64,000 bases of DNA from JAVBWI01 sp036677445 (lineage in GTDB: Bacteria > Bacillota > Clostridia > Christensenellales > CAG-138), in NCBI GenBank assembly GCA_036677445.1, contig JAVBWI010000004.1, forward strand, positions 186,001 to 250,000. Reading direction: 5' to 3'. A model generated the notes under the pieces. The model had not been told where the DNA came from and searched no databases. It worked only from the letters and a program-made list of their open reading frames with translations. Shown piece by piece: positions 25,657-34,724 of the stretch; position 1 is the stretch's first letter; each line of letters opens with the position of its first letter. Made by a program: the position numbers and the translations under genes.

Positions 25657-28073
25657 ACCGTTACCTCTACCAGATACATCTTTTTGTCAGGATCAAATGG
25701 AATCGTATCGCCTTCGAGCGTATGCCCGTTGACGGTCAGAGAATATTCGCCCGTCTGCCGAACATGAATCTTATATTGTGCGCCGCGATAACGCCGCACG
25801 ATATCGTATGCGCCAAGTTCTTTGGGCAGGCACGGCCGAACCGATAACCCGTCAAATGTAGGCCGGATACCGAGTATATACTGGCTGATGTTTGCAAACG
25901 CCCATGCAGCCGTTCCCGTCAGCCAGCTGTTCTTGGCCTCCCCTTCGCGTGCGGCGCTTCTGCCCGCTATGGTCTGCGCGTACACATATGGCTCGGTTCT
26001 GTGTATTTCACTCTTTTCTTCAATATAGGCAGGGCAGATGCGCCGATACAGATCGAAAGCGTTTTCGCCGCGGCCAAGCACGGATTCGGCTATACTGACC
26101 CACGGATTGTTGTGGCAGAAGATTGAGCCGTTCTCCTTGTAGCCGGGCGGATAACTTGTGATTTCGCCAAGCTCCTTGCGGTACACCGTATAGCCGGGAT
26201 GCAGCAGCTCCATGCCATAATCGCCAAGCAAATGCTCGCGTACAGAATCGAGCGCCAGCTGTGCCTTACCGTCCTCAAGCCCGATGCCCGCCATGACGCA
26301 GAAACCTTGCGTTTCAATAAATATCTGCCCTTCGCCGCATCCTTTGCTGCCCACTTTGTTACCAAACGCGTCGTACGCGCGTAAAAACCATGCGCCGTCC
26401 CAGCCGTACTCCCCCACCGTATGTTCCATAGCCGCGACCTCGGAAAGAACTTCCGCCGCCTCTTCCGAGAGACCGTGCCGTTTGCATAGCTCGGCGTATT
26501 CCCTGCCGTATTTTACGAACATGCCCGCGATAAACACGCTTTCCGCAATGCCGCTCTCAAAGTTGGAGCAGGTTTGAAAATTTTCCCCCGGCTCCTCCGA
26601 AAAGCAGTTGAGGTTCAAACAGTCGTTCCAATCCGCACGGCCGATAAGCGGCAGGCCGTGCGGCCCCCTGTTCGCCATCGAATAGCGTACACTGCGGCGC
26701 AAATGCTCCATCAACGGCTGCTCGCTGCCAGCAACGTTATCAAACTGCGCCCGCTCGTCGAGTATGGAAAAATCCCCTGTTTCGCGGATGTATGCTGCCG
26801 TACAGGCAATCAGCCACAACGGATCGTCGTTGAAGCCCGATCCCACATCATTGTTGCCGCGCTTGGTCAGCGGCTGATACTGATGATGCGTGCTGCCGTC
26901 CTCGAGTTGGATGCCTGCAATATCCAGTATCCTTTCTCTCGCCCGCTCGGGAATAAGGTGCACGAACCCCAGAAGGTCCTGGCAGCTATCCCGAAAGCCC
27001 ATGCCGCGGCCCATGCCGCTTTCAAAGTAACTCGCACTGCGGCTCATGTTAAACGTGACCATGCACTGGTACTGGTTCCATATATTCACCATGCGGTCAA
27101 GCTTTTCACTGCCGCTTTGAATACGATAGCGTCCGAGAAGGTTTTCCCAATAGCCGGCGAGCTCCCGCAATGCGGCGGCTGCGGCGGCAGGGTCCGCAAA
27201 TTTTTTAAGCACACGGGCGGCGTCATCCTTGCGGATCACATTCGGCGCTATAAATTTTTGATCGCGCGGATTGCGTCCGTACCCCAGCGTAAATACGAAG
27301 GTCTTTTCCTCATTCGGCAAAAGCGCAATATCCATGCGCAGCGCCGCGATGGGCGACCAGCCATGCGCCATGCTGGAAAAGCTCGTCTCCCCTTTTACGG
27401 CCGCGGGCGCCGACCAGCTGCCGAATTGCCCCAGGAATACGTCGCGGTCGGTATCAAAACCCGCAATGTCCGCATTGACGCCGTAGTAAGCATAATGATC
27501 CCGCCGCTCACGATATTCCGTCTTGTGATATACGGTATTGCCTTCGACTTCCACCTCGCCGATGTTGAGGTTACGCTGGAAGTTGGATGAATCGTCCAAC
27601 GCGTTCCACAGGCACCACTCCACCGCGCCATAAAGCCGGGCTCCTTTTTTCTGCGGCGTCGCGTTATGAAGCGTGAGTATATGCACCTCGCAGTTTTCGC
27701 CCATCGGAACAAAGCAGGTCAATGTGGCCAAGAGTCCGTTCTTTGCGCTTTCAAATACCGTATATCCCAATCCGTGCCGGCACTTGTACGCGTCGAGCGG
27801 CATATCGCAGGGATGAAACGCGGGGCTCCATGCGCCGGCGCCCTCCTCTTTCAAATAATAGAACCTGCCGCCCATATCCGCCGGAATGTTGTTGTAACGA
27901 TAGCGAATCAAACGCTGCAGCTTTGCGTCACGGTAGAAACAGTATCCGCCGCCGGTGTTGGAAATCAACCCAAAGAACTCCTGGTTGCCAAGATAATTGA
28001 TCCAAGGGAGAGGCGTTGCCGGCGTTGTAATCACATATTCCCTGCTTGCGTCGTCGAAGTACCCAAATTTCAT
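25653..28073 (-). CDS. cellobiose phosphorylase (GH94)
   Basis: The 806-residue protein matches clostridial cellobiose phosphorylase over its whole length as I remember that sequence: it starts MKFGYFDDASREYVITTP and contains FNMSRSASYFESGMGRGMGF, RDSCQDLLGF (361-370), HHQYQPLTKRGNND and GRADWNDCLN (478-487), where the catalytic Asp lies. It converts cellobiose plus phosphate to glucose 1-phosphate and glucose, saving one ATP per disaccharide. It has no signal peptide and is cytoplasmic. It sits between GH3 and GH1 genes, so hydrolytic and phosphorolytic routes coexist. Confidence 0.95.
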   Translation of the reverse strand: MKFGYFDDASREYVITTPATPLPWINYLGNQEFFGLISNTGGGYCFYRDAKLQRLIRYRYNNIPADMGGRFYYLKEEGAGAWSPAFHPCDMPLDAYKCRHGLGYTVFESAKNGLLATLTCFVPMGENCEVHILTLHNATPQKKGARLYGAVEWCLWNALDDSSNFQRNLNIGEVEVEGNTVYHKTEYRERRDHYAYYGVNADIAGFDTDRDVFLGQFGSWSAPAAVKGETSFSSMAHGWSPIAALRMDIALLPNEEKTFVFTLGYGRNPRDQKFIAPNVIRKDDAARVLKKFADPAAAAAALRELAGYWENLLGRYRIQSGSEKLDRMVNIWNQYQCMVTFNMSRSASYFESGMGRGMGFRDSCQDLLGFVHLIPERARERILDIAGIQLEDGSTHHQYQPLTKRGNNDVGSGFNDDPLWLIACTAAYIRETGDFSILDERAQFDNVAGSEQPLMEHLRRSVRYSMANRGPHGLPLIGRADWNDCLNLNCFSEEPGENFQTCSNFESGIAESVFIAGMFVKYGREYAELCKRHGLSEEAAEVLSEVAAMEHTVGEYGWDGAWFLRAYDAFGNKVGSKGCGEGQIFIETQGFCVMAGIGLEDGKAQLALDSVREHLLGDYGMELLHPGYTVYRKELGEITSYPPGYKENGSIFCHNNPWVSIAESVLGRGENAFDLYRRICPAYIEEKSEIHRTEPYVYAQTIAGRSAAREGEAKNSWLTGTAAWAFANISQYILGIRPTFDGLSVRPCLPKELGAYDIVRRYRGAQYKIHVRQTGEYSLTVNGHTLEGDTIPFDPDKKMYLVEVTV

Positions 28074-28137
28074 AATGAACCCCTCATAAGAAAGGATAAG
28101 TAAGGCGATGGCCGAATGCGGCCCGATTTTTTGAGCG

Positions 28138-30411
28138 TTATCGTTTATTCAGCTGTTCGAGCAGCGAGTCGACCTGTTCCGGCACAACCTGACCGTTGCC
28201 AAGGCTCAGTGCGGCGCGCAGCGGCATGTATTGCAGCATGGCTTCCATCATTTCGGAAGTGATCGCATCGCCCGCCACACCGGCAGTTTTGTCCTTCTGC
28301 GGCACTAACGTGTTCATAATGCCATCCATCAGCGGTTTGACCGCCGCCCGGGCCTCGGGGTCTGCTAAAATATCCATAAATATGCTGTTCATATCATAGT
28401 ACATGGGCAGTTTCACGGTGGAGTTGACGGTGATCGTCTTCCCGCATACGATATCCCGCGAAGATTTGCCGATGAGGATATCGAACTCGCCGCTCTCCAC
28501 ATGCCAATCGTGTATCCGCGTATTCCAGTACGCGAACGCACGTTTATTGAGCGTAAAGCGGACGGTCTGCGTTTCCCCCGGCTGCAGCCCCACCTTTTCA
28601 AAGCCTTTGAGCTCTTTGGCGGGGCGAATAGCCGTGCTGACCTTGTCTGCAACATAAAGCTGTACGATCTCCTTGCCGAATACACCGCCGGTATTGGTTA
28701 CGTCCACCGTAACCGTCAATGTGTCGGCATCGGATATTGTTTCCCCGCTCACCTGCAGGTTGGAATACGAAAACGTCGTATAGGATAACCCAAAGCCGAA
28801 CGGGAACAGCACATCCATATTCTTTTTATCGTAGTACCGGTAGCCTACAAATACGCCCTCACGATACTCCGCAATATCCTTCTCACCGCCGTAGAACAGA
28901 TAGGACGGCGTATCCTCGATCCTCTTCGGGAATGTTTCCGGCAGCTTGCCGCAGGGGTTGCTTTTGCCAAACAGCACGTTCACCGCCGCCAGCCCAACCG
29001 CCTGGCCGCCAAGATAAACCTCAAGAATGGCCTTGACGCTATCGGCCCAGGGCATCTCGACGGGCGAGCCGTTGTGCAGCACCACCACCGTGTTGGGATT
29101 CGCGGCAGCTACACCTGCAATCAGTTTGTTTTGGCAATCGGGCAGGCGCATATGGGACCGGTCATAGCCCTCGGACTCATACGCGTCGGGCAGCCCCGCA
29201 AACACAACCGCGACATTTGCGCTCTTAGCCAATGCGACCGCTTCCTCCATAAGTGCTTCGCTCATGGTGTCCGTTTGAATTTCAAACCCCTTGGCATAAG
29301 AAACGTGATAGGAATCCGCCACTGCCTGCAGCGCGCTTGTGGTTTTAAAGCAATGAATGTGGGAACTGCCGCCGCCCTGGAAACGCGGCTTTTGAGCGAA
29401 CTCACCGATGAATGCGACCGTATCCTCCGGGTGAAGCGGCAGTATGCCATCGGCATTTTTTAGCAGCACCATGCATTCCGCCGCCAATTGTGCGCTAAGC
29501 GCATGCTGCGCCTCCTTATCCCATACGGTATCCGGCCTCGCGTTCTCAATATAACGGTAGTTGATGCCCAATATGCGTTCCGCAGCCTGGTCCACCAGCT
29601 TTTCATCCAGTTCGCCCGCACGGACGGCCGCGACGATCTTTTTGTCATTAACGCCGCCGGAGGATGGCATTTCCAAATCAATGCCCGCCTCGATGCCCTT
29701 GACGCGGTCAACGATTGCACCCCAGTCCGTCACCACATAGCCGTCAAATCCCCATTCATCCCGCAGAATCTCCGTCATATACAGGCGGCTTTCCGCTGCA
29801 AACGTCCCGTTGATCCGATTGTAGGAGCACATCACCGTCCAAGGTTTCGCCTGCCGGATCGGCGTTTCAAAAGCGGCAAGATAAATTTCGCGCATGGTGC
29901 GCTCATCGACCTCTGAGCTGCTTGACATCCGGCGGTGCTCCTGATTGTTAGCCGTATAGTGCTTGATGCTCGTACCGATGTTTTTTGACTGCGCGCCGTT
30001 GATGTACGCGGCTGCTGCCTCGCCCGCCAGATACGGATCCTCGGAGAAATACTCAAAATTGCGTCCGCAAAGCGGGGAGCGCTTGATGTTAACTGAAGGG
30101 CCCAATACAACGCCCACCTTTTCCGCCTGGCATGAGTCGCCCACGGCTGCGCCCAGCGTGGTTAAAAGCGACCTGTCAAACGACGCGGCCGTTGCGCAGC
30201 CTGCGGGAAAACAAACGGCTTCTATGCTCTCGTTCACTGCCAGATGATCCGCGCTTTCGGCCTGCTTTCTGAGCCCGTGCGGGCCGTCGCTCACCATGAC
30301 CGAGGGGACGCCAAGCCGTTCGACCGGCTTTGTATGCCAAAAATCAAGCCCGGAACAGAGCGACGCCTTTTCCTCCAGCGTCATTTGCGAAACCAGTTTT
30401 TTTACGTCCAT
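28138..30411 (-). CDS. GH3 family beta-glucosidase
   Basis: This 757-residue, three-domain GH3 enzyme has KHYTANNQEHRR (150-161) and the nucleophile Asp229 in VVTDWGA. It continues with a C-terminal alpha/beta sandwich whose loop AYESEGYDRSHM probably carries the acid/base Glu, and an FnIII-like end (DVTNTGGVFGKEIVQLYV). There is no signal peptide, so cytoplasmic cellodextrin hydrolysis is expected. The ATG at 30411 follows AAAGAGG by about 9 nt; the frame extends 16 codons upstream without support. It lies 104 bp after the ABC ATPase gene and 64 bp before GH94. Confidence 0.92.
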   Translation of the reverse strand: MDVKKLVSQMTLEEKASLCSGLDFWHTKPVERLGVPSVMVSDGPHGLRKQAESADHLAVNESIEAVCFPAGCATAASFDRSLLTTLGAAVGDSCQAEKVGVVLGPSVNIKRSPLCGRNFEYFSEDPYLAGEAAAAYINGAQSKNIGTSIKHYTANNQEHRRMSSSSEVDERTMREIYLAAFETPIRQAKPWTVMCSYNRINGTFAAESRLYMTEILRDEWGFDGYVVTDWGAIVDRVKGIEAGIDLEMPSSGGVNDKKIVAAVRAGELDEKLVDQAAERILGINYRYIENARPDTVWDKEAQHALSAQLAAECMVLLKNADGILPLHPEDTVAFIGEFAQKPRFQGGGSSHIHCFKTTSALQAVADSYHVSYAKGFEIQTDTMSEALMEEAVALAKSANVAVVFAGLPDAYESEGYDRSHMRLPDCQNKLIAGVAAANPNTVVVLHNGSPVEMPWADSVKAILEVYLGGQAVGLAAVNVLFGKSNPCGKLPETFPKRIEDTPSYLFYGGEKDIAEYREGVFVGYRYYDKKNMDVLFPFGFGLSYTTFSYSNLQVSGETISDADTLTVTVDVTNTGGVFGKEIVQLYVADKVSTAIRPAKELKGFEKVGLQPGETQTVRFTLNKRAFAYWNTRIHDWHVESGEFDILIGKSSRDIVCGKTITVNSTVKLPMYYDMNSIFMDILADPEARAAVKPLMDGIMNTLVPQKDKTAGVAGDAITSEMMEAMLQYMPLRAALSLGNGQVVPEQVDSLLEQLNKR

Positions 30412-30470
30412 ACCCGGTACCTCTTTCTTCGTTGATACATCCATTCTAGCGATGCGCATATTGTACGCAT

Positions 30471-30485
30471 ATCAACGCGGTTGTG
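30471..30485 (-). promoter_or_regulatory. possible operator upstream of the GH3 gene
   Basis: The sequence ATCAACGCGGTTGTG contains CAAC-GCG-GTTG, a short palindrome of LacI-operator shape, in the 104-bp gap ahead of GH3. No convincing -35/-10 pair accompanies it, and it lacks the AAACGATT core of the other sites here. Confidence 0.3.
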
Positions 30486-30515
30486 TTTTTATCACGTTTG
30501 TTGCATCATTTCCAT

Positions 30516-31358
30516 TCAGACGGTGGAAAGATCCCATTCCTCATAAATCTTTGGAACGTCGCTGATCAGTCGCCTGGTATAAGCCGCTTTGGGGTTTAAG
30601 ATCACCTCGTCCGCCGTGCCGCTTTCTACAAATTTGCCATGCTCCATAATGTGGACGGAATCGGAAATGTAATAGGCAAGGCCGATGTCGTGCGTGATGA
30701 ATATAATCGTCATGCCGGTTTCATTGCGTAATTCCAGCAGCATATCCAGTATCGTTGCGCGCGAGCAGGCGTCGATCATGGATGTCGGCTCGTCGGCCAG
30801 CAGGATTTTCGGCTTGAGCAGAAAAATGCGCGCGATCATCAGCCGCTGCATCTGGCCGCCTGAAAGCTCAAAAGGATACTTGTTGGTAAGCTCGGCAAAC
30901 TCGAGGTTGACAAAGCTGCACGCTTCCGTCATCTGCTTCACCTTTTCCTTATAGGGAAGGCGCCGGCCGCCGCGCATATGAATGCAGTCCAGCAGTACGG
31001 TATCAATTTTGTTGAATACGTTAAAGGACGAAAACGGGTCCTGAAATATCGCCTGTATCCCCTTCCAGTACTCCCTCTTTTTCTTTTGTGTTCCAATATC
31101 CCGCTTTTTGCCCTGAAAGAATATCTCGCCCTCCGTTACGCTGGTAAGACCCAGCAGCATTTTCGCGAGCGTTGTCTTTCCGCTGCCGGATTCGCCCACG
31201 ATCGAGGCAAACTCTCCTTCATGAAACTCGAAATCCACATGATCGACCGCTACATTTCGTTTATCCCCCATACCGTATATCTTAGTAACTCCTTTGCCGC
31301 TCAGGCATAGGGGCCTGTCTTTGCCGGAAGCCCTGTGCATTGCTTCACGCATTTTCAT
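30516..31358 (-). CDS. Opp/Dpp-type ABC transporter ATP-binding protein (OppF-like)
   Basis: This 280-residue nucleotide-binding subunit has Walker A GESGSGKTTLAK, signature LSGGQMQRLMIARI, Walker B ILLADEPTSMID and the switch His in FITHDIG. The short C-terminal tail typical of OppF is present. It pairs with the OppD-like subunit, whose gene end it overlaps by 14 bp. A second ATG two codons later is better spaced from AAGGAGG and may be the real start. It energises import by the permease pair upstream. Confidence 0.9.
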   Translation of the reverse strand: MKMREAMHRASGKDRPLCLSGKGVTKIYGMGDKRNVAVDHVDFEFHEGEFASIVGESGSGKTTLAKMLLGLTSVTEGEIFFQGKKRDIGTQKKKREYWKGIQAIFQDPFSSFNVFNKIDTVLLDCIHMRGGRRLPYKEKVKQMTEACSFVNLEFAELTNKYPFELSGGQMQRLMIARIFLLKPKILLADEPTSMIDACSRATILDMLLELRNETGMTIIFITHDIGLAYYISDSVHIMEHGKFVESGTADEVILNPKAAYTRRLISDVPKIYEEWDLSTV

Positions 31359-32352
31359 ACACCTCCTTCAGCTTTTCAGCCGGTATGATGCAACGGTATG
31401 CGCGCCCGCCTTCAAGCTCCCTGAAAGGAATATTCATCATGCTGCACTCCGGCTTCACGTATTTGCAGCGCTCCGCGAACCTGCATCCGCAGGGCGGCTT
31501 TTTCAGGTTGGGCGGCGTACCGGGGATAGCGGTCAGCTTCACATCGCGCACACCCTGCTCGGGCACGATGATGGAACCCATCAAACCCCTGGAGTATGGG
31601 TGCATGGGATCAAACACCATATCCTTCGCGCTGCCCTTTTCTATGATCTGGCCCGCGTACATGACCATGATGTCATCCGTCACGTTGTAAAGAAGAGGCA
31701 GCTCATGGGTGATAAATATCATTGATTTGATATATCCATCTTCCATAAGGTGCCTGAGCATCTTGATGACCATCTTCTGGCTTGTCACATCCAAAGCGCT
31801 CGACGGCTCATCCGCAATCAGGACCTTGGGACAAAGAATAGTGGATACGGCAATAACCGTTCTCTGCTTCATACCACCGGAAAGCTCTACAGGGTACTTT
31901 TGCAATGCGTCTACAGGCAAGCCAAGCACTTCAAAGCGCTCCCGCGCCATATCATAAATCTCATTCCTGGTCGCCTTGGGATCATGTGCGCGAACAACAT
32001 CCTCCACAAAGCGTATGATCCTGCGCGTGGGATTGAGCGCATTCATCGCCGCCTGTGGAATATAAGCGATCTCGGTACCCAGTATGGTTCTGCGTACTTC
32101 GTCCGGCTTCATGCCGGAAATGTTGCGGCCGTCTATGATAATATCTCCGCTCGTATAGTGCAGCGGCGGAAAATAGTATCCCATGAGGCTCAGCGCAAGC
32201 GTAGACTTACCGCACCCGCTTTCTCCCGCTATTCCAAGGGATTTCCCCTCTTCTATCCTGAGCGAGACATCGTCCACCGCGTAAACGTCCTCGCGAAACC
32301 GCGTGATATATTTGGTTGTGAGGTTTTTGACCTCCAGCATTACTTGACCCAT
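31345..32352 (-). CDS. Opp/Dpp-type ABC transporter ATP-binding protein (OppD-like)
   Basis: The 335-residue subunit has Walker A GESGCGKSTLA, signature LSGGMKQRTVIA, Walker B VLIADEPSSALD and FITHELP. The C-terminal extension carries the cysteine-bearing segment CGCRFAERCKYVKPECS, characteristic of the OppD/DppD class. It follows the OppC-like permease by 10 bp. In Thermotoga and some archaea, transporters of this class import beta-gluco- and manno-oligosaccharides, which fits the neighbouring glycosidases. Confidence 0.92.
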   Translation of the reverse strand: MGQVMLEVKNLTTKYITRFREDVYAVDDVSLRIEEGKSLGIAGESGCGKSTLALSLMGYYFPPLHYTSGDIIIDGRNISGMKPDEVRRTILGTEIAYIPQAAMNALNPTRRIIRFVEDVVRAHDPKATRNEIYDMARERFEVLGLPVDALQKYPVELSGGMKQRTVIAVSTILCPKVLIADEPSSALDVTSQKMVIKMLRHLMEDGYIKSMIFITHELPLLYNVTDDIMVMYAGQIIEKGSAKDMVFDPMHPYSRGLMGSIIVPEQGVRDVKLTAIPGTPPNLKKPPCGCRFAERCKYVKPECSMMNIPFRELEGGRAYRCIIPAEKLKEVYENA

Positions 32353-32362
32353 AACCGGCCTC

Positions 32363-33616
32363 CTAGTCTCTCAAAGTGGGATTGAACACCTGGTCGAGGC
32401 CAGTATTCATCAAATTCAGCGAGAAGCTGATCAGCGCTATGGAAATAATCACAGGGAAATACGCCCACCATGCGCCATTGAGATGCGCCGTATACGCCAT
32501 TGCCCAGTACATCATCAACCCCAGCGTGGGCACTTCCGTCGTCTTCGGCCCCAACCCCAGCATGGAAAGCTGCGCCTCGGCGAGTATTGCCGTGGAGATC
32601 TGCAATATCAGCGCCATGACCACATAGGAAGCGATGTAAGGAAGAATATCCGTCAATATAATGCGCAGAAGCGAATGCCCGGACAATTTGCTAAGGTTCA
32701 CATGGTCGCGGTTGCGGAGTGAGACCACCTGTGCGCGAACGGCCCTTGCCGTCCACACCCAAGATGTAAAACCTATCACGATCGCGACAGTCGTGGCGCC
32801 GCGCTGCTCCTGCCCGATGGAAAATGAAATCAGTATCAGCAATACGAAGGATGGGATCACCGTAAACAGATTGGTAATAAACATGATAATGTCATCCGCA
32901 AGCCCGCCGATGTAACCGGCCAACAAACCGAACGCAAGCCCTATGAGTGTCGCGATCACGCCTGCAATCAGGCCGATCAGCATGGAGGTGCCGCATGCGG
33001 ACACCAGCTTCGTAAGTACGTTGGCGCCGAAATTATCCGTACCCAACGGTAAGTACAGAACATTGGCCACATCCTTGACATTTATATAATCCGTATCCAC
33101 AACTTTATTGGTTTGTACAAGCTCACCAGTCTCCGAATCCGGCTGCATCACAAGCAAATCTTCCGATTTTAATATTCCTTCCAGCCTGGCATCCAGACGA
33201 ACATAATACTTTCTTTTGGCGGAAGTCATGCCTTTGAACTTTAGCGTGCCGTCAAAGTTATCCCACCACATGTGGAGCAGGCTTTCGGTATCCTCGGTAT
33301 TGATCTCTTCTTCAGGGATACCAAATTCGATCAGCCACGCCTTCATTTCCGCGCGGTCATCGGCGCTAAGCTTGCTTTCAATGCGTTTGGCGCCGGCGTC
33401 ATCCAGTTTCAGTGTATAAATACGCTCCGTATTCAGACTGTCCTGCAATGAGACATACGTGCCGGGCTTAAAGAACGTACCCTGGCCGATCATGAGCAAC
33501 GGGTCATCCGGTATAAATAACGGGTAAATGATCACCGTCAGGAGCATAGCAATAAAAATCAAAAACCCTACGACAAATTTGGAGGAGTGGAAAACTTGCC
33601 TAAACGTATTCTTCAT
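32363..33616 (-). CDS. Opp/Dpp-type ABC transporter permease (OppC-like) with large external insertion
   Basis: This 417-residue permease is about 110 residues longer than usual OppC/DppC proteins (near 300). The extra part, about residues 35-195, lies between the first membrane helix and the core and is hydrophilic (KLDDAGAKRIESKLSADDR), so it faces outside. The core has five more membrane segments and the coupling loop around VRAQVVSLRNRDHVNLSKL. Co-directional with the other four transporter genes. The insertion may contact the binding protein or substrate. Confidence 0.9.
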   Translation of the reverse strand: MKNTFRQVFHSSKFVVGFLIFIAMLLTVIIYPLFIPDDPLLMIGQGTFFKPGTYVSLQDSLNTERIYTLKLDDAGAKRIESKLSADDRAEMKAWLIEFGIPEEEINTEDTESLLHMWWDNFDGTLKFKGMTSAKRKYYVRLDARLEGILKSEDLLVMQPDSETGELVQTNKVVDTDYINVKDVANVLYLPLGTDNFGANVLTKLVSACGTSMLIGLIAGVIATLIGLAFGLLAGYIGGLADDIIMFITNLFTVIPSFVLLILISFSIGQEQRGATTVAIVIGFTSWVWTARAVRAQVVSLRNRDHVNLSKLSGHSLLRIILTDILPYIASYVVMALILQISTAILAEAQLSMLGLGPKTTEVPTLGLMMYWAMAYTAHLNGAWWAYFPVIISIALISFSLNLMNTGLDQVFNPTLRD

Positions 33617-33632
33617 TCTTCATTCCCTCCTC

Positions 33633-34637
33633 TCATTCCATCTGCGCGGCTTTGACGCGTGGGTCTATTAAGCCGTAGACAATTTCTATGAGAAAGTTCG
33701 CTATGAGCACCATAATCGTAATGATCAGCGTTGCCGCAGAAATGAGCGGGTAATCCGAACCTTTGACAGCGTCAAGTATGGTCGAGCCAAGCCCGGGGTA
33801 ACTGAATATTATCTCGGCTACAAGCGCGCCACTGACCATGGTGCCAATGGAGAGCGCAAGGCCTGTAATCTGCGGAAGCATGGCGTTTCTAAACACATAG
33901 CCTACGATTTTTCGATCTTTAATACCTAAGAAACGGCTGTATTTCACGTAATCGGCATTTAATTCATATATGGACATGGAGCGCATGCCGATCGCCTGGC
34001 CGCCGATCGCAATCACAACGATGGACCAGAACGGAAGCTGGTAATGTTGGAGTACGGATTTGACAAAGCGCATACTGAACTCGGGGATCAGATCAAAGCC
34101 GTATCCGCCCGCAGTAGGTGCGACCTTGAGCTTAATGGCGAACAATACAAGCAGCACTGTTGCCATACCAAACGCCGGTAAACTGCTTGTAAAAAGGAAC
34201 ACCGGCATAAGCACCTTGTCAAAGCCCTTTCGAATGTAAGCCGCGAGCGCTCCGAGCACATTGCCTATCAGCCAGCCGAGTATGATGGCGGGGAATTGCA
34301 GGCCTATCGTCCACCATACCGCGGAAGCGATGATATCCGCCACCGGCCTTGGGTACTGGCTGAACGAAATCCCGAAATCCCCTTTGAGTAAATTCCGAAT
34401 ATAGGTGATAAACTGCACCTGTATGGGTTGATCGGTTCCAAACTTACGCGCGTAATCCTCGTAGACTTCCTGTACGGCAGTCGGGTTGGTCATACCCGTC
34501 ACGGCACGCGCCGTAATCACTGCGACAGGATCGCCAGGCATAAGCCGCGGCAAAACGAAATTCAGTATGATCGCACAGATGAATGTGATTGCAAACCAAA
34601 TGATTTTTTTGCGAAAGTATTTCCAGTACCCTTTCAT
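33633..34637 (-). CDS. Opp/Dpp-type ABC transporter permease (OppB-like)
   Basis: The 334-residue permease starts MKGYWKYFRKKIIWFAITF, has the N-terminal FVLPRLMPGDPV typical of OppB/DppB, and six membrane helices with the coupling loop SIYELNADYVKYSRFLGIKD. GGAGG lies 7 nt before the ATG at 34637; the longer frame upstream is not supported. It is separated from the binding-protein gene by a hairpin that probably lowers its expression relative to that gene. Confidence 0.92.
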   Translation of the reverse strand: MKGYWKYFRKKIIWFAITFICAIILNFVLPRLMPGDPVAVITARAVTGMTNPTAVQEVYEDYARKFGTDQPIQVQFITYIRNLLKGDFGISFSQYPRPVADIIASAVWWTIGLQFPAIILGWLIGNVLGALAAYIRKGFDKVLMPVFLFTSSLPAFGMATVLLVLFAIKLKVAPTAGGYGFDLIPEFSMRFVKSVLQHYQLPFWSIVVIAIGGQAIGMRSMSIYELNADYVKYSRFLGIKDRKIVGYVFRNAMLPQITGLALSIGTMVSGALVAEIIFSYPGLGSTILDAVKGSDYPLISAATLIITIMVLIANFLIEIVYGLIDPRVKAAQME

Positions 34638-34665
34638 TTCCACACCTCCACCTTGATATAAGAGA

Positions 34666-34707
34666 AAAACAGCCATGTTTCAATGGGAATTAAAACATGG
34701 CTGTTTT
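34666..34707 (-). terminator. attenuating terminator between binding-protein and permease genes
   Basis: A perfect 15-bp inverted repeat, AAAACAGCCATGTTT (34666-34680) and AAACATGGCTGTTTT (34693-34707), has a 12-nt loop and ends in a T-run on the minus strand. It lies 18 bp after the binding-protein stop. Partial termination or 3'-end protection here would give the usual excess of binding protein over permease. Confidence 0.78.
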
Positions 34708-34724
34708 ATACCCTAATCTACGTA

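Noticed and set aside
26574..27590. 338-residue plus-strand open frame
   Set aside because: Antisense to cellobiose phosphorylase, which matches a known protein over its full length.
28110..28132. hairpin GGCCG/CGGCC followed by T-run on the plus strand
   Set aside because: It looks like a terminator but faces opposite to the GH3-GH94 genes around it, and no plus-strand transcript is expected there. It might only block antisense transcription.
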